From a bacterium (GTDB lineage Bacteria > Bacillota > Bacilli > Lactobacillales > Streptococcaceae): a stretch of DNA of 64,000 nucleotides. Every line of letters starts with the position of its first letter. Positions within the stretch are counted from its first letter, which is position 1. Location: positions 1-64,000 of the forward strand of contig CAJNBV010000008.1 in NCBI GenBank assembly GCA_905221095.1, given 5' to 3'. Both the position numbers and the translations under genes were made by a program. A model generated the notes under the pieces. The model worked only from the letters and a program-made list of their open reading frames with translations. It had not been told where the DNA came from and did not search any database. Below, in pieces: positions 46,520 through 57,024 of this stretch.

Positions 46520-47054
46520 CGAGAGTTTCCTTTATTCTTTCTAAAATAATTGTGAGGTCGGCTAAAGCTCCTCGTCCGTGGTCTCCACAAGCTAGTAGGG
46601 ATTCCTTAGGAGCAATCAGCTGATAGCCGTAGGTTTCTAATGTTTTTAGATTAGCCTGAATTGCTGGATGGTCATACATTTTTGTATTCATAGCAGGAGC
46701 TATTAGTTTAGGAATATGACTGGGCAAGGCTAGAGCTGTACAAGTTACCATGTTGTCCGCAAAACCATGGGCTAGTTTTGCAATAGTGTTAGCTGTTGCA
46801 GGGACCACGATAAATAAATCCGCCTTTTTTCCAAGTTCGATATGATTGACTTGATCAGGATAGGGTTCCTTCATAACATCCAAGTGGACAGGATTCTGCG
46901 ATAAGACCTGTAGTGTTAAAGGTTGGATAAACTCTGTAGCAGCCTGAGTCATTAAAACAGTGACTTGATGACCTTGTTTTTTTAGAGAACTGACTAAATC
47001 TGCCGACTTATAAGAGGCGATTGAGCCCGTTACAGCCAAGAGAATGTTTGCCAT
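46503..47054 (-). CDS. coaC: Phosphopantothenoylcysteine decarboxylase
   Basis: 183-residue flavoprotein of the HFCD family that decarboxylates phosphopantothenoylcysteine in CoA synthesis. Features are the N-terminal ILLAVTGSIASYKSADL, the active-site histidine region in VNHIELGKKADLFIVVPATA and the PAMNTKMYDHPA motif. In streptococci CoaB and CoaC are separate proteins rather than a fusion. Starts 12 bases after coaB. Confidence 0.94.
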   Translation of the reverse strand: MANILLAVTGSIASYKSADLVSSLKKQGHQVTVLMTQAATEFIQPLTLQVLSQNPVHLDVMKEPYPDQVNHIELGKKADLFIVVPATANTIAKLAHGFADNMVTCTALALPSHIPKLIAPAMNTKMYDHPAIQANLKTLETYGYQLIAPKESLLACGDHGRGALADLTIILERIKETLDEKTL

Positions 47055-47065
47055 AGCTTTCCTTT

Positions 47066-47755
47066 CTAAGAATGATAGTCTTGAATTTTTTCAAGGAGGA
47101 GTTTTGCAATTTCTTCTTTAGTGTTAACCGTTTGAAGATAATCTTTCTCAACAAAGATTGCACGATGCTGGTTCGCTGAGATTTGGGTCAAGTCATTTGC
47201 GATAATCAAGTCTGCTTGGTTCTTGATAAGACTTTTTCTAGCAATCTCGATGAGATAATCCTCAGAGACATCAACCAGCAGTTTGAAACCAATCAGATGA
47301 ATAGCAGGATTCCATTCCTTGACTAGGGAGATGATTTTGGGTGTTTTTTTCAAGAATAAAACCTGAACCTCATCAGTTGAAGAAATCTTAGCTTGATGAT
47401 TTTGCTTGCTTAAAAATTCTTCCAAATTAGAGCTAGCCTGAACTTCCTCCAGCCCTGTCATATAAACAGGACTATAGTCTGATACGGCCATAGAATGAAT
47501 CAAAACCTGATAGTCCTTGACACGTTCTTGCATTTCTAATAGAAGGTCCTTGGTATTGTTAATTTCTCGAATACTTAGGTTGGGATGAGCTTCTGGCTTC
47601 AAAGATCGTTTTGTCGTAATTAAACAAACTTCATGTCCAGCAGCAAGCAAGGTCTCTGTGATAATTTTCCCCAAGCGACCTGTAGAATGGTTAGTGATGG
47701 AACGGACGCTATCGATAGCTTCACTGGTACCGCCCGATGTAACTAAAATTTTCAT
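47066..47755 (-). CDS. coaB: Phosphopantothenate--cysteine ligase (CoaB, stand-alone)
   Basis: 229-residue CTP-dependent ligase adding cysteine to phosphopantothenate. Recognised by ILVTSGGTSEAIDSVRSITNH (start of the domain), HSMAVSDYSP, and the C-terminal NDLTQISANQHRAIFV. The likely start is ATG 47755. It has no ribosome site: TACAAT ends only 6 bases upstream, so the mRNA probably begins at the start codon itself. Confidence 0.92.
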   Translation of the reverse strand: MKILVTSGGTSEAIDSVRSITNHSTGRLGKIITETLLAAGHEVCLITTKRSLKPEAHPNLSIREINNTKDLLLEMQERVKDYQVLIHSMAVSDYSPVYMTGLEEVQASSNLEEFLSKQNHQAKISSTDEVQVLFLKKTPKIISLVKEWNPAIHLIGFKLLVDVSEDYLIEIARKSLIKNQADLIIANDLTQISANQHRAIFVEKDYLQTVNTKEEIAKLLLEKIQDYHS

Positions 47756-47761
47756 AGCACT

Positions 47762-47790
47762 ATTGTACACAAAAATAAACGGTAAGTAAA
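47762..47790 (-). promoter_or_regulatory. Promoter of coaB-coaC-panT, leaderless
   Basis: Minus strand: TTTACT (47785-47790), 17-base spacer, TACAAT (47762-47767), then AGTGCT and the ATG. A start 7 bases after the -10 coincides with the A of ATG. Confidence 0.6.
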
Positions 47791-47891
47791 ATGAAAGTGA
47801 TAAAATTTTGGTAAAAGGAAAGAATATAGTTTCAAACTATAAAGCCATATAAAATTTAAGAAAGGGCTCTAAAAACCTAAAAAACAGGGAT

Positions 47892-47904
47892 ATTCACGAA
47901 CGTT
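47892..47904 (+). promoter_or_regulatory. Weak PurR-box-like site upstream of fhs
   Basis: ATTCACGAACGTT contains the CGAAC core of the PurBox but differs at three consensus positions. It is listed because fhs belongs to PurR regulons in related lactic acid bacteria. Confidence 0.25.
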
Positions 47905-47938
47905 TAGAGAGTTTTGGGATGTTAAAAATCTTGTTTTG

Positions 47939-47947
47939 TGTTATAAT
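47939..47947 (+). promoter_or_regulatory. Extended -10 promoter of fhs
   Basis: TGTTATAAT 34 bases before the fhs ATG; no strong -35. Confidence 0.65.
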
Positions 47948-47980
47948 GAATTATCATATAAGAGGTTAGAGGAGTTTTGA

Positions 47981-49651
47981 ATGAAAACAGATATTGAAAT
48001 CGCACAGAGTATTGAGTTGAAGCCAATCGTTGATGTTGTAGAGAAACTTGGAATTTCTTACGACGATTTGGAGTTGTATGGAAAATACAAGGCTAAACTC
48101 AGCTTTGATAAAATTCGTGCAGTTGAGAGCAATCCAGTCGGTAAATTAATTTTGGTTACTGCCATCAATCCAACGCCTGCAGGTGAAGGAAAATCAACCA
48201 TTACCATTGGTCTGGCGGATGCCTTGAATAAAATTGGCAAGAAAACCATGATTGCTATTCGCGAACCATCTCTTGGTCCAGTAATGGGAATTAAGGGTGG
48301 TGCTGCTGGTGGTGGTTATGCCCAAGTTCTGCCAATGGAAGACATCAATCTCCACTTTACTGGGGATATGCATGCCATTACGACTGCCAACAATGCTCTT
48401 TCTGCCTTGATTGACAACCACTTGCACCAAGGAAATGAGTTGGGAATTGACCAACGTCGTATACTCTGGAAACGTGTTGTGGACTTGAACGACCGTGCTC
48501 TTCGCCATGTGACCGTTGGACTTGATGGCCCTCTAAATGGTATTCCACGCGAGGATGGCTTTGACATTACCGTCGCTTCCGAAATCATGGCGATTCTATG
48601 CTTGGCAACGGACATCGAGGACTTGAAACGCCGTTTGGCTAATATTGTTATCGGTTATCGCTATGATCGTACCCCTGTTTCTGTAGGTGATTTGCAGGTT
48701 GAAGGTGCCTTAGCTTTGATTTTGAAGGATGCGATTAAGCCGAACCTGGTTCAGACAATTTACGGAACACCTGCCTTTGTGCACGGTGGTCCATTTGCCA
48801 ATATTGCTCACGGATGTAACTCTGTCTTGGCAACTACAACAGCTCTTCACTTGGCTGATTACACAGTTACTGAAGCTGGTTTTGGTGCAGACCTTGGTGC
48901 TGAGAAATTCCTTGATATTAAGACACCAAACTTGCCAACATCTCCAGATGCAGTAGTTATTGTTGCAACCCTTCGCGCCCTTAAGATGAATGGTGGTGTG
49001 GCTAAAGACGCTCTGACAGAAGAAAACGTAGAAGCAGTTCGTGCAGGTTTTGCTAACTTGAAACGCCACGTTGAAAATATCCGTAAATTTGGAGTACCTG
49101 CAGTCGTAGCTATTAATGAATTTGTCTCTGATACAGAAGCTGAAATTGCAGCCTTGAAAGAACTCTGTGCTTCTATTGATGTGCCAGTTGAACTAGCAAG
49201 TGTCTGGGCTGATGGTGCAGAAGGTGGAGTAGCACTTGCCGAAACAGTTGTTAAGACTATTGCTGAAACTCCAGCCAACTATAAACGTTTGTATGACAAT
49301 GGCCTTTCTGTTCAAGAAAAGATTGAAAAGATTGTTACTGAAATCTACCGTGGTAGCAAAGTAAACTTTGAGAAGAAAGCTCAAACACAAATCGCTCAAA
49401 TCGTTCAAAACGGTTGGGACAAATTGCCAATCTGTATGGCTAAGACCCAGTATAGCTTCTCAGACAATCCGAATGCACTTGGAGCACCTGAAAACTTTGA
49501 AATTACCATTCGTGAATTGGTACCAAAATTAGGTGCAGGCTTTATCGTTGCTCTAACTGGCGATGTCATGACCATGCCAGGACTTCCAAAACGACCAGCA
49601 GCCCTCAACATGGATGTTGAAAGCGATGGAACCGTTCTAGGCTTGTTCTAA
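47981..49651 (+). CDS. fhs: Formate--tetrahydrofolate ligase
   Basis: 556-residue enzyme making 10-formyl-tetrahydrofolate from formate, THF and ATP for purine and formyl-Met synthesis. The P-loop region is [18 protein letters not shown], and [20 protein letters not shown] follows. The whole family length is present. AGAGGAG precedes the ATG. Monocistronic, ending at a clear terminator. Confidence 0.96.
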   Translation: MKTDIEIAQSIELKPIVDVVEKLGISYDDLELYGKYKAKLSFDKIRAVESNPVGKLILVTAINPTPAGEGKSTITIGLADALNKIGKKTMIAIREPSLGPVMGIKGGAAGGGYAQVLPMEDINLHFTGDMHAITTANNALSALIDNHLHQGNELGIDQRRILWKRVVDLNDRALRHVTVGLDGPLNGIPREDGFDITVASEIMAILCLATDIEDLKRRLANIVIGYRYDRTPVSVGDLQVEGALALILKDAIKPNLVQTIYGTPAFVHGGPFANIAHGCNSVLATTTALHLADYTVTEAGFGADLGAEKFLDIKTPNLPTSPDAVVIVATLRALKMNGGVAKDALTEENVEAVRAGFANLKRHVENIRKFGVPAVVAINEFVSDTEAEIAALKELCASIDVPVELASVWADGAEGGVALAETVVKTIAETPANYKRLYDNGLSVQEKIEKIVTEIYRGSKVNFEKKAQTQIAQIVQNGWDKLPICMAKTQYSFSDNPNALGAPENFEITIRELVPKLGAGFIVALTGDVMTMPGLPKRPAALNMDVESDGTVLGLF

Positions 49652-49668
49652 TAGTTTAATTGAATCTA

Positions 49669-49704
49669 AATGAGTTTGGAAATAATATCCAAGCTCATTT
49701 TTTA
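49669..49704 (+). terminator. Intrinsic terminator after fhs
   Basis: AATGAGTTTGGA and TCCAAGCTCATT form a 12-base stem with one T-G pair and a 7-base loop, followed by TTTTT. Confidence 0.88.
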
Positions 49705-49768
49705 TATAGATATAAGGAGTTGCCTTCTACACGTAACCAGTCTAGGTAAAGATATTTTCCCTGATTTC

Positions 49769-49777
49769 TGATATAAT
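49769..49777 (+). promoter_or_regulatory. Extended -10 promoter of pcrA
   Basis: TGATATAAT 34 bases before the ATG; no clear -35. Confidence 0.6.
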
Positions 49778-49810
49778 AGAAACATTGACTTCAAGAGTAA
49801 GGAAGAGAAG

Positions 49811-52102
49811 ATGAACGCATTATTAAATGGAATGAATGACCGTCAGGCTGAGGCGGTGCAAACGACAGAAGGTCCCTTGTTAATCATGGCAGGGGCTGGT
49901 TCTGGAAAGACTCGTGTTTTGACCCACCGTATCGCTTATTTGATTGATGAAAAGCTGGTCAATCCTTGGAATATCTTGGCCATTACCTTTACTAATAAGG
50001 CTGCGCGTGAGATGAAAGAGCGTGCTTATAGCCTCAATCCATCCACTCAGGACTGTTTGATTGCGACTTTCCACTCCATGTGTGTTCGTATTTTGCGACG
50101 TGATGCGGACCATATTGGCTACAACCGTAATTTTACTATTGTAGATCCTGGTGAACAGCGAACTCTTATGAAACGCATTCTTAAGCAGTTGAACCTGGAT
50201 CCAAAAAAATGGAATGAACGGAGCATCTTAGGGACCATTTCCAATGCTAAGAATGACTTGATTGATGATGTTGCCTATGCTGCCCAAGCTGGCGATATGT
50301 ACACGCAAATCGTAGCCCAGTGTTACACGGCTTATCAAAAAGAGCTTCGTCAGTCAGAGTCGGTTGACTTTGATGATTTGATTATGCTGACCTTGCGTCT
50401 TTTTGATCAAAATCCTGATGTCTTGACCTACTACCAGCAGAAGTTCCAATACATCCACGTTGATGAATACCAAGATACCAACCATGCCCAGTACCAATTG
50501 GTCAAACTCTTGGCTTCGCGCTTTAAAAATATCTGTGTGGTTGGGGATGCGGACCAGTCTATCTACGGTTGGCGTGGTGCTGATATGCAGAATATTTTGG
50601 ACTTTGAAAAGGATTACCCTCAAGCCAAGGTTGTCTTGTTGGAGGAAAATTACCGCTCAACGAAGACCATTCTCCAAGCGGCTAACGAGGTTATTAAAAA
50701 CAATAAAAATCGTCGTCCTAAAAATCTCTGGACTCAAAATGCGGATGGGGAGCAAATCGTATACTATCGTGCCAATGATGAGCTGGATGAGGCTGTATTT
50801 GTAGCTAGAACCATCGATGAACTTAGTCGCAGTCAAAATTTCCTTCACAAGGATTTTGCAGTTCTCTATCGGACTAATGCCCAGTCTCGTACTATTGAGG
50901 AAGCCCTTCTCAAGTCCAATATCCCATATACCATGGTTGGAGGAACTAAGTTCTACAGCCGTAAGGAAATTCGTGATATTATTGCCTACCTCAACCTTAT
51001 TGCTAATTTGAGTGACAATATCAGTTTTGAACGTATTATCAACGAACCTAAACGTGGAATTGGCCCAGGTACTGTTGAGAAAATCCGTGATTTTGCAAAT
51101 ATGCAAAATATGTCTATGTTAGATGCTTCTGCCAATATTATGTTGTCTGGAATCAAAGGTAAGGCAGCCCAATCTATCTGGGATTTTGCTAATATGATTC
51201 TTGATTTACGGGAGCAGCTAGACCACTTAACTATTACAGAGTTGGTTGAGGCGGTTCTAGAAAAAACAGGTTACATCGATATTCTTAATGCCCAAGCGAC
51301 TCTAGAAAGCAAGGCTCGGGTTGAAAATATCGAAGAGTTCCTCTCTGTTACCAAAAACTTTGACGACACCTCTGATGGGACAGAAGAAGAAACTGGTTTA
51401 GACAAACTGAGTCGTTTCTTAAATGACTTGGCCTTGATTGCCGATACAGATTCAGGTAGTCAGGAGACATCGGAAGTGACTCTGATGACCCTACACGCTG
51501 CCAAAGGTCTCGAGTTTCCAGTTGTCTTTTTGATTGGGATGGAAGAAAATGTCTTTCCACTTAGCCGTGCGGCTGAAGATCAAGATGAATTGGAAGAAGA
51601 GCGTCGTCTGGCCTATGTAGGAATTACGCGTGCAGAGAAAATTCTCTATCTGACCAATGCCAACTCACGCCTGCTTTTTGGTCGTACCAACTACAACCGT
51701 CCAACTCGTTTTATTAATGAAATCAGTTCAGACTTGCTTGAGTATCAAGGCTTAGCTCGTCCAGCAAATACAAGCTTTAAGGCATCTTATAGCAGTGGTG
51801 GGGTTGCCTTCGGTCAAGGTATGAGTCTTGCCCAGGCCCTCCAAGACCGTAAACGCAGTGCGGCACCAAAAACTATCCAGTCAAGCGGCCTTCCATTTGG
51901 TCAATTTTCAGCTGGTGCAAAATCAGCGTCTAGCGAGACAAATTGGTCCATTGGTGATATTGCACTCCACAAGAAATGGGGAGAGGGAACTGTTCTGGAA
52001 GTTTCAGGTAGCGGTGCTACGCAGGAATTAAAAATCAATTTCCCAGAAGTAGGTTTGAAAAAACTTTTGGCCAGTGTAGCCCCAATTGAGAAAAAAATCT
52101 AA
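49811..52102 (+). CDS. pcrA: ATP-dependent DNA helicase PcrA
   Basis: 763-residue superfamily 1 helicase of the UvrD/PcrA type, which acts in replication and repair and restrains RecA filaments. Motif [19 protein letters not shown] is near residue 28, motif [17 protein letters not shown] near 218, motif [17 protein letters not shown], and the C-terminal motifs [14 protein letters not shown] and [12 protein letters not shown] follow. A C-terminal Tudor-like domain (about 700-760) that contacts RNA polymerase in relatives is present. Confidence 0.95.
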   Translation: MNALLNGMNDRQAEAVQTTEGPLLIMAGAGSGKTRVLTHRIAYLIDEKLVNPWNILAITFTNKAAREMKERAYSLNPSTQDCLIATFHSMCVRILRRDADHIGYNRNFTIVDPGEQRTLMKRILKQLNLDPKKWNERSILGTISNAKNDLIDDVAYAAQAGDMYTQIVAQCYTAYQKELRQSESVDFDDLIMLTLRLFDQNPDVLTYYQQKFQYIHVDEYQDTNHAQYQLVKLLASRFKNICVVGDADQSIYGWRGADMQNILDFEKDYPQAKVVLLEENYRSTKTILQAANEVIKNNKNRRPKNLWTQNADGEQIVYYRANDELDEAVFVARTIDELSRSQNFLHKDFAVLYRTNAQSRTIEEALLKSNIPYTMVGGTKFYSRKEIRDIIAYLNLIANLSDNISFERIINEPKRGIGPGTVEKIRDFANMQNMSMLDASANIMLSGIKGKAAQSIWDFANMILDLREQLDHLTITELVEAVLEKTGYIDILNAQATLESKARVENIEEFLSVTKNFDDTSDGTEEETGLDKLSRFLNDLALIADTDSGSQETSEVTLMTLHAAKGLEFPVVFLIGMEENVFPLSRAAEDQDELEEERRLAYVGITRAEKILYLTNANSRLLFGRTNYNRPTRFINEISSDLLEYQGLARPANTSFKASYSSGGVAFGQGMSLAQALQDRKRSAAPKTIQSSGLPFGQFSAGAKSASSETNWSIGDIALHKKWGEGTVLEVSGSGATQELKINFPEVGLKKLLASVAPIEKKI

Positions 52103-52108
52103 TTTTTC

Positions 52109-52144
52109 ATCCTTCTCACGAATAATAAAGTGAGGAGGATTTTT
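52109..52144 (+). terminator. Terminator of pcrA that contains the radC ribosome site and a SigX-box-like loop
   Basis: ATCCTTCTCAC (52109-52119) pairs along its whole length with GTGAGGAGGAT (52130-52140) (one T-G pair); TTTT follows. The 3' arm contains GAGGAGG, the radC ribosome site, and the arm/loop border contains CACGAATA (52117-52124), one base off the competence box TACGAATA. Confidence 0.7.
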
Positions 52145-52825
52145 ATGTACAGTATTTCATTCCAAGAAGATTCATTATTACCAAGAGAGAGACTGGCCAA
52201 AGAAGGAGTGGAAGCGCTCAGTAACCAAGAGTTGCTAGCTATTTTACTCAGAACAGGGACACGTCAGTCCAGTGTTTTTGAAATTGCCCAGAAAGTCTTG
52301 AATAATCTTTCAAGCCTAACAGATTTGAAAAAAATGACCCTGCAGGAATTGCAGAGTCTATCTGGTATCGGGCGAGTTAAGGCAATAGAGTTACAAGCTA
52401 TGATTGAACTGGGGCATCGTATTCATAAACATGAGACCCTTGAAATGGAAAGTATTCTCAGTAGTCAAAAGTTGGCCAAGAAGATGCAACAGGAATTGGG
52501 CCATAAAAAACAAGAGCACCTGGTGGCGCTCTATCTCAATACTCAAAATCAAATCATCCATCAGCAGACCATTTTTATCGGTTCTGCAACTCGTAGTATC
52601 GCTGAGCCGCGAGAGATTCTTCACTATGCTATCAAGCATATGGCGACCTCTCTCATCTTGGTTCACAATCATCCTTCGGGAGCGGTAGCCCCTAGCCGAA
52701 ATGATGATCATGTCACTAAGCTTGTTAAGGAAGCCTGCGATCTGATGGGAATTGTTCTCTTGGACCATTTAATTGTCTCTCATTCCAGCTATTTTAGTTA
52801 CCGTGAAAAGACAGATTTAATCTAA
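52145..52825 (+). CDS. radC: RadC-family JAB/MPN protein
   Basis: 226-residue protein. Helix-hairpin-helix region near the N-terminus ([18 protein letters not shown], about 68-85), then the JAMM metal site [15 protein letters not shown] (about 175-189), as in all RadC proteins. It is induced in pneumococcal competence, yet the radC gene is dispensable for repair and transformation, and its reaction is unknown. I start at ATG 52145 with GAGGAGG; a GTG at 52130 lies within the hairpin. Confidence 0.9.
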   Translation: MYSISFQEDSLLPRERLAKEGVEALSNQELLAILLRTGTRQSSVFEIAQKVLNNLSSLTDLKKMTLQELQSLSGIGRVKAIELQAMIELGHRIHKHETLEMESILSSQKLAKKMQQELGHKKQEHLVALYLNTQNQIIHQQTIFIGSATRSIAEPREILHYAIKHMATSLILVHNHPSGAVAPSRNDDHVTKLVKEACDLMGIVLLDHLIVSHSSYFSYREKTDLI

Positions 52826-53511
52826 AGTTCATTAACGACATAGTCAAAGAGGTTTTTATCTTTGGGACGATTTTCAAAAAGAAATTCTGGATGCCATTGG
52901 ACGCCGAGAAAGGCGACATCATCTGTACTCATGACAGCCTCAATGATACCATCTTTAGGATCATGAGCTGCAATCTTTAAGTTGGGGGCTAAATCCTTGA
53001 TACTCTGGTGGTGGAAAGAGTTGATATGGGAGATTTCTCCATAGATTTCTCGAAGAACAGTATCTGGTTCGGTTACCAAGCGCTGGGTTGTGTACTCGGC
53101 AGAACAATCCTGCCAGTGGTCTTCGATATCTTGGTACAGAGTTCCGCCCATGGCAACGTTAAAGAGTTGAGTCCCACGGCAGACAGAGAAAATTGGTTTT
53201 TTCTGTTTGATAGCTTCCTTGATGAGGGCCAGTTCGAAGATATCTCTTTGAAGGTGGTAGTCATCGCTATCAATGGTTTTTGGTTCACCATAGAATTTTG
53301 GATCAACATTTTGCCCACCTGTCAAGATGAGCTTGTCAATCATACTGATATAGTGGCAGGCCATTTCTTGATCACCAATCGGTAGGATGATGGGAATCCC
53401 TCCAGCGTCTTTAACGCCTTCCACAAAGCCTTTTGCTGCGTAGCTCATCATGATGTCATCATCTGGATGAGTTTTTTCGTTTCCTGTAATCCCTATAACT
53501 GGTTTTTTCAT
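52822..53511 (-). CDS. Class I glutamine amidotransferase (gamma-glutamyl-GABA hydrolase/PuuD type)
   Basis: 229-residue peptidase C26-type protein. The nucleophile is in [15 protein letters not shown], and the catalytic His-Glu in [10 protein letters not shown]. PuuD homologues hydrolyse gamma-glutamyl amides, but no putrescine pathway is seen here, so the substrate is unknown. It lies 17 bases after rex on the same strand. Convergent with radC, sharing 4 bases at the stops. Confidence 0.85.
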   Translation of the reverse strand: MKKPVIGITGNEKTHPDDDIMMSYAAKGFVEGVKDAGGIPIILPIGDQEMACHYISMIDKLILTGGQNVDPKFYGEPKTIDSDDYHLQRDIFELALIKEAIKQKKPIFSVCRGTQLFNVAMGGTLYQDIEDHWQDCSAEYTTQRLVTEPDTVLREIYGEISHINSFHHQSIKDLAPNLKIAAHDPKDGIIEAVMSTDDVAFLGVQWHPEFLFENRPKDKNLFDYVVNEL

Positions 53512-53528
53512 AAAATGATTTTCGCTTT

Positions 53529-54170
53529 CTAATCCTCTTTTCGCATGAAATAGAGGAGGGTTTGGAGTTCACTTGTTAAATCGACATATTGAACGACCAC
53601 GTCTTTTGGTAAATGCAGATGGACTGGTGAAAAACTGAGAATTCCTTTCACGCCAGCATCTACCAAGAGATTAGCAACCTCTTGTGATTTAACGCTAGGA
53701 ACAGTCAGGATAGCAGTCTTCACATCAGCATCCTTTATTTTATCCTTAATTTGAGAAATTCCGTAAATGGGAATCCCATCAGGAGTTTGGCTACCGACTT
53801 CAGGATGGTCATCAAGGTCAAAGGCCATGATAATCTTCATCTTGTTACGCTCGTGGAAACGGTAGTGGAGAAGGGCATGGCCCATATTTCCAATACCAAC
53901 CAGCATGACATTGGTAATAGAGTTATCATTGAGTAAATCGGCAAAAAACGTCATCAGTTTTTTGACATCATAGCCAAAACCACGACGACCTAGTTCACCA
54001 AAATAGGAAAAATCACGACGTACGGTCGCTGAATCAATACCAATGGCCTCTGCAATTTGTTTAGAGTTGGCACGTTCAATCTTTTCTGCATGAAATCTCT
54101 TAAAAATTCGATAGTAGAGAGAGAGTCTTTTCGCTGTAGCTTTTGGAATAGCAGACTGTTTATCTTTCAC
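53529..54170 (-). CDS. rex: Rex, redox-sensing repressor
   Basis: 213-residue repressor sensing the NADH/NAD ratio and controlling fermentation and anaerobic genes. Winged helix at about residues 1-75 ([32 protein letters not shown]), then a Rossmann domain with [13 protein letters not shown] and a C-terminal swapped helix. The GTG start has AAAGGTTGTGA upstream. It begins a minus-strand unit with the amidotransferase. Confidence 0.95.
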   Translation of the reverse strand: MKDKQSAIPKATAKRLSLYYRIFKRFHAEKIERANSKQIAEAIGIDSATVRRDFSYFGELGRRGFGYDVKKLMTFFADLLNDNSITNVMLVGIGNMGHALLHYRFHERNKMKIIMAFDLDDHPEVGSQTPDGIPIYGISQIKDKIKDADVKTAILTVPSVKSQEVANLLVDAGVKGILSFSPVHLHLPKDVVVQYVDLTSELQTLLYFMRKED

Positions 54171-54252
54171 AAAATCACAACCTTTCTATTCTTCTATTTT
54201 ATAGAAACATTGTGAAAAAATCAACAAAAACAAGAAAAAACTAAGAAAAATC

Positions 54253-54468
54253 TTAGTTTTGATGTGAAAAATCTGCATGTGATAGAAAACGGTAGAGGTC
54301 TCCGACCAGACCTTGATAAACTTCTTGTCCCTTAAAAGTCAAAGAAGTCACATAAAGTGTATCTGGTAGGGTCACACAGCCTGACAAAGCTAGCATGAGT
54401 GCCTCATAATCTTCGTACTTGAGAGTCCGCTCTACATGATAGCTGTCTTTATAGGTTAGTTCAAACAT
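54253..54468 (-). CDS. DUF4649-like small protein
   Basis: 71-residue protein from ATG 54468 (MFELTYKDSYHVERTL); a longer frame to 54504 lies within the preceding gene. It resembles a streptococcal family of unknown function (DUF4649). No catalytic motif is visible. It follows the DUF1831 gene closely (8 bases) and is the last member of the nifS unit. Confidence 0.7.
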   Translation of the reverse strand: MFELTYKDSYHVERTLKYEDYEALMLALSGCVTLPDTLYVTSLTFKGQEVYQGLVGDLYRFLSHADFSHQN

Positions 54469-54475
54469 ATGGGAC

Positions 54476-54823
54476 CTATCTTTCAGATTTTGTAAAGACA
54501 CCACGTTCTACCAAACTATCCATGAGGAAGTAGAATTTTTCCTGATGAATGTGGTGGTCTTCTGATTTGAAAATATCAACCAGACGAAGACCAAACTTGT
54601 CAGTGATATTGATTTTAGCCCCTGTGAGTTCCTTGTTAATGATGATTTTTAGTTGGAAGCCTTCACCGCTGTTTGGAACCTTTTCAAGTAGGCGAGTCAG
54701 TTCATAGTTACCAACTTTTGTTTCAAAAAAAGTGTTGTCTTTGAGGGTGAATCTCTTAACAGAAGGGCTAAGAGTGTAGTCGTAACGACAATTTTTTAAC
54801 TGAATGGTTTTTTCAAATGCCAT
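54476..54823 (-). CDS. DUF1831-family protein
   Basis: 115-residue protein of the DUF1831 family, found mostly next to cysteine desulfurase genes in Lactobacillales. The ribosome site GGAGGTTA is formed by the last codons of the nifS-like gene upstream, so translation is coupled. An accessory role in sulfur transfer is suggested only by this context. Confidence 0.78.
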   Translation of the reverse strand: MAFEKTIQLKNCRYDYTLSPSVKRFTLKDNTFFETKVGNYELTRLLEKVPNSGEGFQLKIIINKELTGAKINITDKFGLRLVDIFKSEDHHIHQEKFYFLMDSLVERGVFTKSER

Positions 54824-54827
54824 ATGG

Positions 54828-55943
54828 CTAACCTCCGATAATTTCTTTTAAGGTTTTTGCGAGGGTCTCTAGGTCTTCAACAGTATTTTGTGGAGACAAA
54901 CTGATGCGAACGGATTCCTTCAAGCGTTCTGAATTTGCCCCGTACATGGCTTCGAGAACATGGCTGGATTGGACAACACCTGCAGTGCAAGCTGAGCCAG
55001 TAGAGATAGAAATTCCAGCTAAATCTAGCCGAAGGAGCAAGAGGTCGTTTTTCTGCCCAGGAAATCCAATATTGAGAACATAAGGAAGATGATGCTCTCC
55101 TCTATTCAGATAATACTGAACTCCCTCAAGCTCAGAAAGAAAGGCGGTTTCTAGATTTTGTACATGTTGGAAATGTTCTTCTTGTTTTTCTAGGTCTTCT
55201 TTTAGGGCTGCAACCATGCTAACGATAGCAGCTAGATTTTCAGTCCCTGCACGTTTTTTCTGTTCTTGGTCTCCGCCATGAAGATAGGAATCAAAGTCCA
55301 TGCTTGATGCGTAGAGAAAACCGATTCCCTTAGGACCATGGAATTTATGGGCTGAAGCAGTGAGAAAATCAATGCCCAATTCTTCTGGATGAATAGGGAT
55401 TTTACCGATAGCCTGAACTGCATCAACATGATAGGCAGTCGGGTGTTGCTTGAGTATTTGGCCAATTTCAGCAATGGGCAGTAGGTTTCCTGTCTCATTA
55501 TTAGCAAACATGGTAGAAACCAAAATCGTATCGTCACGTAAGGCCTCTTGAATTTGCTGGGCGGTGATTTCCTGATTTTTTGGCTGGATAATGGTTACTT
55601 CAAAACCAAAGTGTTGAACCAAGTAATCAATTGTTTCAAGGACAGCATGGTGCTCAATGGCAGTTGTGATGATATGTTTTCCTTGTTCTTGGTGACGAAG
55701 GCAGTAGCCAATGATAGCAGTATTGTTGCCTTCGGTCCCACCAGAAGTGAAAAAGATATGTTGAGGTTTTGTCTCTAGTAATTGAGCTAGTTCCTGACGG
55801 GCTTCACGCAAAAGTTTGCCAGCTTGACGACCATGACCATGGATACTAGATGGATTGCCATGGGTTTCTTGCATAACCTTGGTCATAGCTGAAATAGCAA
55901 CTGCTGACATAGGAGTCGTCGCAGCATTGTCCAAATAAATCAA
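54828..55943 (-). CDS. Cysteine desulfurase (NifS/IscS family)
   Basis: 371-residue PLP enzyme removing sulfur from cysteine for thiolated tRNA or cofactors. It has MIYLDNAATTPMS at the start, the PLP-lysine in TASAHKFHGPKGIGF (about residues 200), and the persulfide cysteine in TGSACTAGVVQSSHVL. The length and loop fit group I (IscS-like) enzymes. Starts at TTG with AAGGTGATTC upstream. 9 bases after prs. Confidence 0.9.
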   Translation of the reverse strand: MIYLDNAATTPMSAVAISAMTKVMQETHGNPSSIHGHGRQAGKLLREARQELAQLLETKPQHIFFTSGGTEGNNTAIIGYCLRHQEQGKHIITTAIEHHAVLETIDYLVQHFGFEVTIIQPKNQEITAQQIQEALRDDTILVSTMFANNETGNLLPIAEIGQILKQHPTAYHVDAVQAIGKIPIHPEELGIDFLTASAHKFHGPKGIGFLYASSMDFDSYLHGGDQEQKKRAGTENLAAIVSMVAALKEDLEKQEEHFQHVQNLETAFLSELEGVQYYLNRGEHHLPYVLNIGFPGQKNDLLLLRLDLAGISISTGSACTAGVVQSSHVLEAMYGANSERLKESVRISLSPQNTVEDLETLAKTLKEIIGG

Positions 55944-55952
55944 AGAATCACC

Positions 55953-56912
55953 TTATTTCTTTTTGTTGTAGGCAAAGAGTGGGCTGACTGGTTTTCTTTC
56001 GTGAATACGGACGATAGCATCACCAATTAACTCACTAGCAGTGATGTAGCATACGTTTTTAGGAGTTTTTTCTTTTGTTGCTACTGAATCAGTCACAAGA
56101 ATTTCTTTAATCTTAGTATTGTCAAGAAGTTCAGCAGCGCCTTCGACGAAGAGACCATGGCTAGAAACAGCATAAATTTCTGTAGCCCCTTCACGTTCAA
56201 CGATTTTAGCAGCTTCAGAGAAGGTACGTCCTGTATTCAGAATATCGTCAATCAAGATAGCTTTTTTACCTTCAACATCACCGATGATATAGCCTTCGTT
56301 GCGAGTTGCATCGTCTTGTGGGTAATCGATAATGGCGATAGGAGCATCAAGATATTCAGCCAAGCTACGAGCACGTTTGACACCTGAATTTTTAGGGCTA
56401 ACGACAACAACATCTGAACCTAGTAGACCTTTATCGCAGTAATGTTTTGCAAATAGGGGAACTGTGTAGAGGTTATCAACAGGAATATCAAAGAAACCTT
56501 GAACTTGGACAGCATGCAAATCAAGGGTAAGGACACGGTCAACCCCAGCCTTAACCAGCATATTAGCAACTAGTTTAGCTGTAAGTGGCTCACGAGGTGA
56601 AGCAATACGGTCTTGACGTGCATAGCCAAAATATGGAAGGACAACGTTGATACTGTGGGCACTTGCGCGCACACAAGCATCGACCATGATCAACAATTCC
56701 ATTAGGTGGTTGTTAACAGGGAAACTTGTTGATTGGATGATGTAAACATCATAACCACGGACACTTTCTTCGATATTTACTTGGATTTCTCCGTCTGAAA
56801 ATTGACGTGATGATAGTTTTCCAAGTGGGACACCAACAGCTTGTGCAATTTTCTGTGCAATCTCTTGGTTAGAGTTGAGTGCGAAAAGTTTCATGTTTTT
56901 TCTATCTGACAT
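55953..56912 (-). CDS. prs: Ribose-phosphate pyrophosphokinase
   Basis: 319-residue PRPP synthetase supplying purine, pyrimidine, histidine and NAD pathways. It has the ATP/flexible-loop region [13 protein letters not shown], the divalent metal-binding [20 protein letters not shown], and the PRPP-binding loop [20 protein letters not shown] 56912 follows GAGGACGG. Pneumococci carry two prs paralogues; this is one of them, here grouped with nifS. Confidence 0.95.
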   Translation of the reverse strand: MSDRKNMKLFALNSNQEIAQKIAQAVGVPLGKLSSRQFSDGEIQVNIEESVRGYDVYIIQSTSFPVNNHLMELLIMVDACVRASAHSINVVLPYFGYARQDRIASPREPLTAKLVANMLVKAGVDRVLTLDLHAVQVQGFFDIPVDNLYTVPLFAKHYCDKGLLGSDVVVVSPKNSGVKRARSLAEYLDAPIAIIDYPQDDATRNEGYIIGDVEGKKAILIDDILNTGRTFSEAAKIVEREGATEIYAVSSHGLFVEGAAELLDNTKIKEILVTDSVATKEKTPKNVCYITASELIGDAIVRIHERKPVSPLFAYNKKK

Positions 56913-57024
56913 TATAGACCGTCCTCTGTAAACTTTATAAATCCTAGTTATATTTGTCTTACATATATGAACTGGGATTTGTGTATTTTTATCTTTTCTA
57001 TTTTACCAAAAAATAGAGATTATT

